From Thuidium tamariscinum (taxonomy: Eukaryota > Streptophyta > Bryopsida > Hypnales > Thuidiaceae): DNA of 64,000 nt. Under the pieces are notes generated by a model, which saw only the letters and a program-made list of their open reading frames with translations, was not told where the DNA came from and made no database searches. Shown here piece by piece: positions 12,661 through 24,466 of this stretch. The stretch covers positions 28,641,369 through 28,705,368 of the forward strand of contig OX344754.2 in the NCBI GenBank assembly GCA_947034885.2. Reading direction: 5' to 3'. A program made the position numbers and the translations under genes. Every line of letters begins with the position of its first letter. Position 1 is the first letter of the stretch.

Positions 12661-14238
12661 TAAAAATAGTTAGGTGTCAAAAGTTAAACAGAGAGCTAAA
12701 GCACTTAAGAAGAAAAGAATAGAAAATTAGAAACTAGGTATAGAAAATTAACAACTCAAAGTATAGAAATTAACAACTCTAATCTCATCATTCTTTCTCT
12801 AATTAGCTTACATTACAATAAAAGAAGCAATTGAGTTCAAAGATTCAAGTTGTAGAATAATTAAATTGTGATTGAGAGTTTAATTAAAGTATAGAAATTG
12901 GTTAGGGAATAAGGAAGAGGAAGAAACTAGGGAAGAAATCTCTAAGATTTGTTCCCAATCATACAACAGATACTCGAGGATAGGACAAATTAGGATAAGA
13001 AAATGAATCTAAAGCTTTTTAGTTTGTGTACAAAGTTCAAAAAAGAATAGTTTCAATTATGTAGAAAGAAAAAGAAAAAGAATTAAGGAAAATAAATAGG
13101 AAATTGAAACCACAAGCTGTAATAAAATTCTACTTTTAAGTTGTGAGAAAAATTGCTAAACAATTTTCAATTATGGTGAACGAAAAAATATAGGAGAAAG
13201 TCTACAACAACTTTTAAAATGCTCTATCTATTGAGGTAAAAGCCTAATTTGTTTGTGACTTATGTAATTTCAAAGTAGGACAATTATATTAGTGAAATCG
13301 AATTGAAAGTGTGATTTTGTAGTTGAAGATAAATTTTTCTCTTAGATACAGAGTAATAATAGTGTAGAACTTTCTATTAGCTTTTCAAAAACATATTAAA
13401 CTTAGAATTTGGATTCGAAATGAATAAGATAGGACTGGATGAAGTTTAGTCATTAGAATGGATGAAAAGTAATTCAAAAAAGTAAAAGTGGAACAAATTG
13501 AGTGAATTTGAGAGAGGAAAAAATAACCAAACTTTTAGTGAAGAAAATTCCTAATTTAGGTTTATTACGTAGTAGAAAAACGTGAATGAAGTTTAATGTA
13601 TCGATTAGCAATCAAACTTCATCCATTTATAACTTTTGATAGAAAGGTCCAAATAACTCGAGTCTTATCATTCTGGAATGAATACAAAATAAACTATAAG
13701 AATCTACACTAAAATTTGGTCTAAGCAATACTTGACTAGAAAATCATAGGAACCTAATTAGAGGCCAAAAAAGCCAATAAAAACCTAATTTAGGATAACT
13801 TATGGTTATTTTGACTCCAAAGTACTTAAAAACTATACAAAGATCCATTTTTTGGAAGGCAGACTAGTGTATAGACACCCATTCCAAACACTTAAAATAA
13901 GAACCTGGGTGTGTTAGTTTGCTTACTAAGGGTAGATGATCAAGTGCTCACATCTTTCAAATCTAAAGTGAATGTTCATGTCCTTATAGCTCAATTTCAT
14001 ATCCATCATTTCTTTCTTTTCATCATGAGATCATTCACTTATATTGCAAGTTTACTTACAATAGGCAAATAATTTGTTTAGTTTATATATACATATTCTA
14101 TTTCCTATATTCTATTTGAATTTTTAATGGTTCATAAAATATAAAATAATTGAATTTGAAAGATTGCTCATGTCAATTACATTTTTAAGAATTAAAAAAT
14201 TAATTGATATTAACATATTTAAAACATTACAAATTTAA
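12661..14238. other. AT-rich gene-free DNA with a third hairpin unit
   Basis: Purine-rich sequence at 12690-13100 carries no gene. Near 13584-13625 the hairpin GAATGAAGTTT...AAACTTCATCC recurs, followed by a TATAACTTTTGATAGAAAGG-like block. This matches the two units at 12.1-12.65 kb and marks a third, more diverged copy. Confidence 0.35.
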
Positions 14239-14599
14239 TCCATAAATGATTTTGACTATGCTTTCACCAAAATTGCTCCAAAATTGCCATTTTTAGTACA
14301 TGTAACAAAATTTAGAAAAAAAAAATAGTTTTTGACATATGTAGCTATATGATCTTATAGTAAGCTTGTTTGAAAAGATGTAGAAAAATTTCAGAATTTT
14401 TCATCATATAGATTGTAAGATATTGGCATTTGAAGTTACAAAAATCCTTTTATTATTACTGCAAAAATCTGGGTGGCTACACTTCACAAGGTCACATTTA
14501 TATGGAAAAAAAAGTTCAAATCGGTTGTTACTCTTTGGATTCATCCTTAAAAGCGAGTTGGCTACATGTCCAAAAAACTTTAAATCACTTGGAATTGTA

Positions 14600-15042
14600 C
14601 AGTGGGGTACCAATCAAAATGTCGTTTTTGAATTCGCAGTGAGAAAAATTTCAATACTACCAACTTTGAAAGCCTTCCGAGAGCTCAAAAATTAGTATTT
14701 TACCACGAAATTTTTACCACAAAATCATCTTTAAGTTGATTATATGTATGCCAAATTTCAAGGCCAAAAGATTCACCAAAAAAAAGTTATTCAAAATCTA
14801 CCAACATGGGTAGTGGTGAGAAAATTTTCACTATTGCCAACTTTGACACCCTCCCAAGGGCTGAAAATTTGTCTATTTAACATGAAATTTTTAGAATAAG
14901 ATCAACTTTATGTTGATAATATATGTTTCAAATTTCAAGTTCAAAACACTTACCCAAAAAAAGATATACAAAATCTCTCAACATGTGTAGTTATGAGGTT
15001 GAATTTTTACATTCCTGTCAAACTTTGCTCCACAAAATAACA
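14600..15042 (+). repeat. Left arm of the fold-back element
   Basis: Contains two diverged tandem modules of about 180 bases. Each runs from a GTGAGAAAA(A/T)TTTCA-type block through CCAACTTTGA, a GGGCTGAAAA/GAGCTCAAAAA block and CAAATTTCAAG to an AACATG(G/T)GTAGT end. It is the reverse complement of the right arm. Confidence 0.65.
15030..15042. repeat. Target site duplication of the LINE, 3' side
   Basis: CCACAAAATAACA here is repeated exactly at 26450-26462, directly abutting the other end of the retrotransposon. Thirteen bases is a normal length for LINE target-primed integration. Confidence 0.75.
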
Positions 15043-15336
15043 TATATAATATATAATAAACTCCGATCCACTTGCAAAAAGCAGTCCGGCGTGAATAAAG
15101 TGTCTGTTCGTCATGACAATGAGCCAATGTCCACAGGATCAAGGGCTATTGATGCAAGACTACTCTTTCCTTTCGAAAATAGACACTAAAGTAACAAGTG
15201 ACTAGTTTAAAGCATCCAAGCTTTAATTTTGTTTTGTTAGATTTAATTAGATTAATTGGATTGATTTGACTTCCATTTAGTTATTAATTTATTAGTATTA
15301 TATAAGTATGCAATGTAATGTGCATTGTTGGGTTTC

Positions 15337-18300
15337 TTATTCTATTGGAAGTGGTTGGTTGTTTTCAATTTTTCTTTTATGTAGAATGATTGATCCAGCG
15401 TATTGTATGGCTATGGTATTGATTGCTTTGAAAGTGTGCATTAGAGCAGTTTCTGTTAATTTAAGTTTGGCTTCAAGGATTTTCATTGAAGGAGTGTGTG
15501 TTGTTCCTCTAGCTCCTGCTGTAATGACAATAAGTGGATCTATTTTCCATCCTTGGGCCGCGATACTATTTATTAATGGTTGGTATTTTTGAATTTTATT
15601 ATCTATGGTTGTTTGTGCAAATCTGTCATTAGAGTATGTAAATTCAATGAATTGTATTGTGAGATTATTATCTGGGATATTTGGTGGGTTGCTCTGGTAG
15701 GAGAGTCCTTTAATCCAGAGGATATCTGGTTTAAATCTAGCGTTACAATGACATCTTTGTCTTTGGCAAGAGCAAGGTAACAACCATGGGGGGACTGTGT
15801 TTTCTTGTGGATTGTTATTGAATGTTCCTGCATTCATGAGAGTATAATATCTACTATTTTTGGTAGATAGGATTAGTTTTCTCAATTCCCAAACTGCTTT
15901 GTTATGTCTTTTGACATGAAGGGCATGGATATGATGTTGTTTGCATTTTAGGAGTACATGGAGCCATGTGTCTACGTCATGAGAGTTACAAATGGAGCAT
16001 GTGATAGATGGGAATCTCTCAATCCCAAAAAATAATTGTTTTCTAGCATTTCCCATGTATTGGCCGGTGCGGAATTTTAATATGCTTGTTTTTTGTGAGT
16101 CGGTTATTTCAGGGTTTGACCAAAAATCATTAGAGAGGTCCTTATGTATATCGGGGTTAAGGGTCCATTTACTAATGTTAGGAAATCGTTGTGCCATTAT
16201 TTCAAGGTTTTTATCATGATCATGTTTGATGATGTATGTTCCTAAGCATCTAACCGGACCTTTGTCAGGTCGATGGGTTTGACCTGGCCATTCATCTTTT
16301 TGGTAATAGAATGGAGTAGTATGTGCGAAATTCATAATTTTTTGAGGCAAATTTATATTCTTTTGTTGTGCCCTGTTTTGCAAGTTTGTCTGCTTGTTCA
16401 TTGCCTAAAATATTAGTGTGGCCTTTAATTTTGGAAATTGTTGTAGGTTGTGTACGGCTTTGAAGCATCTCTACTATAGATTCTAATATGATTTTATCTG
16501 CATGGTTGCGATGTAGAGTAGGATGTTTTAGTTGTATATTAAGGACATATAGACAGTTTAAGCAATCAGTGAATATGTAGGCAGGTTCATGTGGGTATTG
16601 GGTAGTGATTATGCGTAGAGTTTTGTGTATGGCCATGAGCTCAGCTCTAAAAATGGTTTGTAAACCAGGAAGCCGTTTAGCGATTTGAATTTCTTCTTTG
16701 AAAGAGTTGTATATGCCGTATTCTGCTTTTTCGCGTATCCAGTGTCCATTTGCATGTTGTTGTGGTGGTATAAATGAACCATCTGTGCAATAACTATATT
16801 GCGGTGGAAACTTTAATTGAGGGATAGATGTATATGTGGGTAACGGGGGGGTATATAAATTTATTGAATTATAGTTGGTTTTATAAGTGAGTTTTTTCCA
16901 CTTCGAATTCTTTTTTACTATTACATTTCTAGGTGTTGGTGAAGCAATTTGTATGTGGTACTGTGGTATTTGCATATTTTGGAGGATCTGTGTGAGGGAG
17001 TCTAGTTGGTTGGGTGGGCCAATATTGTGATTTTGGTGGTGTATGCATAGAATATGTATCGCAAGGGGCTTAGTGTGTGGTTGTTTGTTTAGTTCAATTG
17101 GAATTGTTGGTTTTTCATATGTAATAGTGTCCGCAGCAAAATGTGCAATAACGTGTGTATCTTCAAATGGTCCAATATATGGGGAGAAGTTTTGGTACCA
17201 GTTTATATCCGGTATGACTAATATAGTTATGGTGTTTAGATCATGTTTGGCTGCTAGTCTTGCCCAATGTAGTGCTTGTTGGGTTGTTTCTTCGTTTTGT
17301 GGATGTGCAAAACCTTTGCCTTTCCATTTGTATTGAAATGCTTTGCCAAGTGATCCAAATACTATATCTCTTTCAAAGAAAGAGTAAAATTGTGTGATTA
17401 GTGTGGAGCAAGTGATTGGTGATGAGAAATATGAATGAGAAATGTCAAATGTTTTTGTTAAGGAATCTAAGATGTTTTGTGGAAGGGAGTGTTGCGACGT
17501 TCTTGGCGTGTTTTTATTAGATTTTTTATGTTTGTAACGTTGATATAGCCATGTGATCTCGGTTTCAAATGATTGTGTAGGTGGTATTAAGCCATGTGTA
17601 TTATGAATAGCAGTTTGATATTGTTTCCATAGCCATTGTAATCTAGTGGTTGGAATAGTTATGAGGTAGTTACCGGTGTCAAGGTATATATGCGTTAGTT
17701 CATTTTGTGTTATTATGGTAGGTGTGTTTGTTAATATATCTTTTTCTGGATTACATTCATTAGTTGAGATTTGCATAAGTGGAATTATTGTTGGAGGTGG
17801 GATAAATCTAGTATCTCTAGATTGTTCATGGTTAAAGTTGATCATGATGAGGTTTTTGTAGTATTTGTGTTGTTGTTTTGTATAATATTGTGTTAGTAGA
17901 TTGATGTTGTGTGCAATTACCGTTGGTTGATTAATCGGAAAAAGATTTCTTTGTGGTAGCCATTTATTATAAGTGGTATCATCTTCAAGTGTCCATTGGC
18001 ATAGATATATATTAACTTTTTTAGGAATTTTGTATTTGTCTTTGGTTTCTTTGATTTGGTGATCTGTTATATTGTTTATGGGGAAGTTAAGTGGGTTGTT
18101 TTGAATATGGAGGGGTGGATGTTGTTGTTGTGGTATTTGTATTGGTAGTGGGTGTGGAGGATTATATGTAGTCCTGAGGATTAAATCTCGGTTATCTGAA
18201 ATGTATTGTGCTTTTAGAGTTCTTGGTAGTGGGTGTCTTGGACAAGGTTGTAAACATTCAGGTGTACATTGGGGGTAGCAGAAAATTTGTTCAGCTATCT

Positions 18301-21300
18301 TTAAAGCGGCTTTTTCAATTTTGGTTGGAGTTTTGTAGTATATTTTAAAGTCTTCAGGTGACATTAAATTTGTTCCATTTCGAAGCGTAATGTGTTTAAT
18401 TTTATGTATGTTATGTAGAAGGAGTTTATGTAGCATTTTAAGGGAAAGTTTGGGATTTATATGTGGTAGAGTAAGAGTAGTTTGTGACATCCATTCTTTT
18501 TCAAGTTCGGTTGGATGTAGTTGAAAGTTTTCTATTAAACTCATGAGGTGGATGTTTGCTTCATGTTTTAGAAGAAAGAGGGTCCGTGTTGTAGGTGATC
18601 TGACACAGTCTTGTTGTTTGATTCTTGGAATGTTTTCTGCCCCTCCATACTTGGCCAAGATATGGTGGATGAGTCCTCTATATATTATTCCTAGTCTTCC
18701 TGGATCATTTAGAGCATTTCTAAGTTGTTCACTAATGCAACGTAGGTATGCATTTTTAAGAGAGAAGGCTTCAAGTCCAAAAAATTCATGTGGAAGTTGT
18801 GCTATTACGTTGGCAGTACATTTTGGTAATCCACATATAGTTTTTTGAATCCCAATGATCTTTTTATCAAGTTTTTTAATTGTTGGTAGAGAATATGGCA
18901 CTGCATAGAAACTATAGGCTATACCTGCTCTAATTACAGTGTCAACCATATTGATTTTTTGTTTTATTGTAGCTGGGCAGTTAGTAAGTTGTGCACATTG
19001 ATCTGTTACCTTTTTAGTGGTGATATGCGTTTGTAGTTTCCATTTTAGAGAAGGTATTAGTTGTATTCCTAAATATGGGTAGGGTTCGTGTTGGTGTAAA
19101 ACTGGTATTTGTTGGTTTCTATAGCTAATGTTCATGGCAAGTATTTGAGTTTTAAAGATGTCTGGTTTTGTTTTTGATTTATTAGGGCATGCAGTGATTG
19201 CACATTTTGGTACTCCTAAATCCATTCCTACCCATTCACAGTATTTATCTAGTTTGTTTAGTTGAGATTGGAGTGATTGGGGATTATTTGATGTAGCTGC
19301 TAGGTCATCTGCATATGCTGAAGAACTTATAGTTATCTGGGATGTGCCAAAGTTGTAGCCATTATTACCTATTTGGAGCCATCTAAGTAGTGGTTCAAGA
19401 AAGATAAGGAAAAGGTATGGACTGAGTGTGTCACCTTGGATGGTTCCCCTTTGTATTTGTATTGGTTTAGTTTTACCAAAATGTTCTCCTGTGAAAATAG
19501 TAGTGGAGTTTGAGTAAATATTTCCGATTAATGCTACTGCGTCTTTTGGGTATCCAAGGTCTAACATTATAGCCAAGAGCCTTGCGTGGTCTATGGAACC
19601 GAAGGCATTTTTGAAGTCTATATATAATATGTAGAGGTCTTGATTAGTAAAGCGTGCATCTTCTAAAGCTGCTATAAGAAGTTGTAGTTGTCATGATGTG
19701 CTACGTTCTGGTCTAAATCCTTCTTGGCTATCATGTAGGATTTGGTGTTTTTCACCATAGTTTGAAAGGGTTAAAGTGAGAGTACTAGTGAAAAATTTGT
19801 AGATTGTGTTTGCAAGTGCAATTGGTCTATGATTTGATAATTGAGAAGAATCTCCTTTTTTATAAAGTAATATAGTTAGACTAGTTTTCCAAGATGATGG
19901 GATTTGTTTGTGTTTATAACAATGTTTGAAAAATAGAAAAAGGAGGTTTTGAAAACATTGAGGCATGTTTTTAAGGATTGTATTTGGAATTGAGTCTGGA
20001 CCAGGGGTTTTATTATTGGATAAGTGTTTTAAACACATGTCATACGTTTCTTTAGTGAAGTAAGTATGTAAAGGAGTATCCGGGGTTCCACGTTTGTCTA
20101 TGACGAAACCATTTAAGTCATGCCAAGGGTATTGTCTCACTACGCATGTACAATGTGGTGAGTGTTCTGGTAGATAATAGCATGTTGGAACTATAGGGCT
20201 ATTATTAATTGATTGTTGAATGTGTATTTCATTGGCAATGTCTTCAGGGTTGGTTAATAAGTTGTTTTGTCTATCCAAAATGCAATCTAGTGGGGGGGTA
20301 TTTTGGTTTTTGAATATTTATTTATTTATTTATTTTGGACTTTTTTCATATAGTTGTCTATATTTTGAGATTGCCTTTTTGATGCATTTTTGAGTATATT
20401 GTGTAGTTATTTTACGAGCTTGTATGTTTGCGTTTTTGGCTATGTTTGCTATGGTGTTAATCCATTCTTGTTGGTTTGTACCATGTATTTTAGGTGGTGG
20501 GATGCGGGCGTTGTTGTGTTTACGTATTTCTTCTATTATTGGATGGTTTGTCCAATTTGTTGTGTGTTTGGATATGTAGATTGCCTTTCTGATCAGGTGG
20601 TAAGTAGAGAGGTGAGCTTTCCATTTTTTTTGTATTTTTCTTGGTAAAAAGCCACCTTGTTGGGCTGTACGGTTTGTTAGATGGGGTAATGGTGGTGCAC
20701 TATAGGTTTCAAGTATTTTATTGGATATACTTTGTATGAGGTGGTCTAAGGTATTACATGCTTCGTGCCATTGGTGGTTTGTTATATTTTCATTTGTAAG
20801 AATGGTGTTTAGTTCATTTATTTGAATTGCGTGTTCTTCGAAAAAGTTTGTTTTAAAACTTTCTATATTTTCTTGGGGAATAGGGTTTAATATTCGTGGT
20901 GGTTTATTTATTATTGGTGTTGTTTGTCTTGCTAGTAATGTATTTGGTGGTATATGTAATGTTATTGGTGAATGGTCTGAATTGAGGTTGTGGTTATGAT
21001 TTGTGGTTACTGTGTATAAAGTAGAATTAGGTGTATTTATATAATATCCATCTATTAGACTAGTTTGAGTATAGTTTTGACCACCTTGTCTAGAAAAAGG
21101 GCTGTTAGTAGATATATATGTGAGTTGCTGGCTGTCTGTAAATCTACGCCATTCTATGTCTTCTATTTGTGGCGAAGTTATGTTAAATTCATTTTGTCTA
21201 CCAATGAGGGCAATGTCTCTGTTGAAGTCTCCACATAGAATATAAGTGTGTTGTGGGTGTAGGGAAATTTGTTGACTTATACTTTGTTGGATTTTGGGTA

Positions 21301-22597
21301 TCAATTGTAGATCATCTGTGTGTGATGGCATGTACATGTGGAGTAATAGCCATGGTTGTAAAGGGTGATTGTTGATTTTTATAATTTGTAAATATGGTGA
21401 GAATTCAGTTGGAGTTGGAATTTTGGTAATGTTTCCTGGGTATGCATATTTTTTATTTATTAGTGTAAGGAGTCCACCACGTCCTGGTGTATATGGTCTT
21501 CTCTGTTGCATACATCTAGTTAATGCATGTGTATTATTAAATATTAATTTATATTGTGGAAATAAATTTTCGATGTATTTTGTGGATTTTGTTGCAGTTA
21601 TTTTGGTTTCTTGTATTGTTATTATTGCAGGGGTAGTTGGTGTGAGTGATGTTAGTTGTTGGAGGCTTGGTAAGGCTGTGTTGATTGATGCGGCGTTCCA
21701 TGTGGTCATGTATGTATTGGAGTTAGTAGTGTGTGTGTTTGTAGTATATGTATTTGGTAAATTGGTTAGAGGAGTGGGGTGGGAGTATTCTATTAAAGTG
21801 TCTTTGCATTTTAATGCTTCTAGGAGTAGTTTCTCAGGTAGATATGGAAATTTGTTAAGCATAATTTGTAAGGTTGGTGTTGCAGTTGTTTGTTTAATGA
21901 AATTATATATTTCTTTGTGAATGGAGTTGGAAGGTTCAATGATATCTTGGTATAGATTTTTAAATTGGATGTATGGGTGTGGTGTTGTGATATGTCTTTC
22001 TGGTGGATTTTATAAGAGGACCATTTTTCCTAGTAATAGTGTGGTCCAGTCTGGGATTGATATTTGTCTTAATAGATGGTTACATGTCTCTAATTGTGGG
22101 CTAATTGTGGTAATAAGTGCAAATAAAAGCCTTAGTGGTGGATGGTGTTGGTTTTGATGAATATATTGTGATATGTAAGGGTAATTTATAGTAGTGTCGT
22201 TGTGGTGAGGGTGGGTAATGTTTATTATGGGTGAAAATGGTTTTGCTAAATGTTGGTATTCAGGTTGTAGTTTTATTGTGCATGTTATAAAATACATTTT
22301 ATATCTTTTTTTATGTGGAGTTGGGTGGGTGGTAAGAATATCGGGCATGGGTCTCAGGTTAGTTTCTATATCACCACCTAAAAGAATTGTAATGTACAAA
22401 GGGAATTTTTGGTGTTTTGGAATAAGATGTGTGGTTTTCAATTTTACTTGGATGTGTTGGTAAATTTTGCTAACTATTTGAATATGGTTGCTAACAAATA
22501 TAATGTGTTTATGTGTATATAGGTGTGATTTATAAGTGTTTAATTTTTGTGTAAGAGATCTAATGTCAAAAAAGAGTTGGGAATTTGATGATGGCAT
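15337..22597 (-). pseudogene. LINE ORF2: APE endonuclease - RT - RNase H - CCHC - PD-(D/E)XK-like domain
   Basis: Read on the minus strand from the ATG at 22597; the frame is open about 190 bases further upstream, overlapping ORF1. Domains: a GDIETN(L)RP segment near 22378-22349; APE endonuclease about 21703-20960, with TWNAAS, QET, GDFN, LIDG and SDHSP; reverse transcriptase about 20005-19080, with GDTLSP and YADD at 19315-19304; RNase H 16792-16380, with the D, E, D, H, D acidic set (CTDGS, RAEL, FTDC, GHTN, EQADK); C-x2-C-x9-H-x4-C at 15999-15943; and KPD at 15732-15724 with E in IEFTY near 15645. Defects: TAA at 22010-22012, TAA at 20330-20332 and 20318-20320, TGA at 19691-19693, and a one-base frameshift near 16335 just after RNase H. 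All parts otherwise share one frame. Confidence 0.8.
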
Positions 22598-22685
22598 GAA
22601 GGGAAGCAAAAGCAAAATATATATATTATATTGCCACCAAGTGGCAGTGTACAATAGTGTAATGCAAATAATGGATGATATAATA

Positions 22686-24380
22686 TTAAGGTATATGACT
22701 ATGGCACTCTGTTTTTGGGTGATGGCGTTGTAAAACTGAACTAGTTTGGCGGTGAGGAGGGTTCGGGGCTTTAATGGCTGAACGAGTCAAGCCTTTAATC
22801 ATTTGCATGCTCTGAGCTAGGATGGATTCTAGGTTTGTCAGGTTACCTCTGAACTCCTGATCTACCTTGTCTGCATAACTTTGTGCCTCTATTGTCAGTT
22901 CTTCTTTCATTTGACTCATGTCGGACTTGAATTCCATTCGTAGCTTCAAATTTTCTTTGGAAACCGCCTCTCCTATCAACGCTGATAGTTCTTCTTTCTG
23001 TAATGATTGTTTGGGGGCAGAGGATGATGCTGTGTTCTGCATTGCTTCAACTGTACCAGCTAGAGCAGTGTTGATGTCCAGGAAACCCCATTTCTGAAGG
23101 ATTTCATCCTTGGGTTTGGCAGTCCCATCTAGAGAGTTAGGGTGGGGCTGAAACTCCACCCATTTGTGCTGAAGGCGTGTTGATTTCTTCACATGTTGCT
23201 TATAGACTGCGGCGTTGAGACATTCGATGTTGGCTACACCACTATGAGCATCTCCTTTATACCGTGGGAAGAAGATGGATTTGACATTTTTGCTTCCAAA
23301 GTGGTCGTGGAATCCCTGGGTTACTTCAGCAATGGATTTGGTGAGGTTGATCCCTTTGACAATGAGTACTAGGCAGTTTCTCTTGTTCACCTCTTCCCGG
23401 GTCAATTGATTCAAGTCTCAATTAACTGGTTGTAGGAGTTCACCCAATACTGCAATTCGTTGCTACTTGATTTTTGCCAGTTGCTCCGGTGATGTTGTTG
23501 TTAACCAGCCATAAGGTTCAGCGGTAGGTTTTTGAACCTGTGTTAGTTCAAATTCAAAGCCCCTATGGAAACCTTCTTCGAGTGTCTGTTTGAAAAGGTG
23601 ATGGGGTTCCATGTTCCGGATGGTCTCACTATTGATCTTGATAGAGAGTAGGGTACTAGAGGTAATAGGATCAAATGATTTGGAGACTTTGGCTATTGTG
23701 AGTATGTCATCATCTAGAGGGATAGCAAATACTCTAGTACCATGGAGTAGAGCTTTACCATCAATTTCTGGGTTTTGAAGGTGAATTCTAGCCATGCCTG
23801 ACCAGACTTTGGAGTTTTTGGCTCTATGACATAGGATTGCTATGGGGTCAGCAATGCTATCCCCTAACTATATGTTCATCTCTTGAAAACGCCCCAAAAT
23901 CTTTACCATGGCTTGTTTTTGGGTCAATGGGAACAAAGGTTTTTCGAAATGTAAGAGAATGTGGTAATCAAGAGCGAGTTGGGTGTGCATGTTTACCTCG
24001 ACATCAAAGGGAATTTGAGTCAGGTTGAAGTGTTGGCCTGCAATATTGTCGGGTCTTGATGTAGGCCACAGCTTTTGTTGCACGCGAGGAAATGACATAC
24101 GGGCTTTTGTGAGGTCGTCTGCTTCTTGTGGATTGTATCCTTGAGTAATGAGTTCTGCTACTGATGCTTTGTTGGTGAATGGTGGCATACTGGCTTCATA
24201 GGCAAGGGTTTCCATAGTAGGAAACCCATACCAAAATTCGTAAGGTATTGGTTCGCTGAGTAGTGCCATGGTTGTAACGGTGCCTTTTGATTTCTTTTGT
24301 GTGGATGCTTCAGCCTCTGGTGTCATGCGCTTTTGTAAACCAACCGCATCTTCCATCTCAATATCATTCGAGTAGGCCAT
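22686..24380 (-). pseudogene. LINE ORF1: RRM-like and coiled-coil protein
   Basis: Start chosen at the ATG at 24380 (MAYSND...); the frame is open somewhat further upstream without an ATG. The frame reaches the TAA at 22686-22688 and is interrupted by TAG at 23868-23870, TAG at 23463-23465 and TGA at 23418-23420, with no frameshift. The region after 23414 starts LVLIVKG and later has GVANIECL, the spacing of RNP2 and RNP1 strands of an RRM-like fold as found in LINE ORF1 proteins. A charged helical segment about 23000-22800 (KEELSALIGEAV... to ...LESILAQSMQ) looks like a coiled coil for trimerisation. The N-terminal half is not recognised. Its expected role is binding the element RNA. Confidence 0.65.
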
Positions 24381-24466
24381 ATGTCTCCGAACTTTGTTGC
24401 TTTGTGGAGGGTTTGACGTTGTGCCTGCGTAAAATTGAATCTGATTTTTAGGCCAAAAATGCAAAA

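Noticed and set aside
19691..19693. In-frame TGA in the RT domain as programmed recoding
   Set aside because: Other in-frame stops and a frameshift elsewhere in the element make simple decay the better explanation.
21369..21920. Plus-strand frame of 183 codons inside the LINE
   Set aside because: Antisense of the APE endonuclease region; hydrophobic, Val-rich content is what the complement of this Asn/Thr/Ile-rich coding sequence gives.
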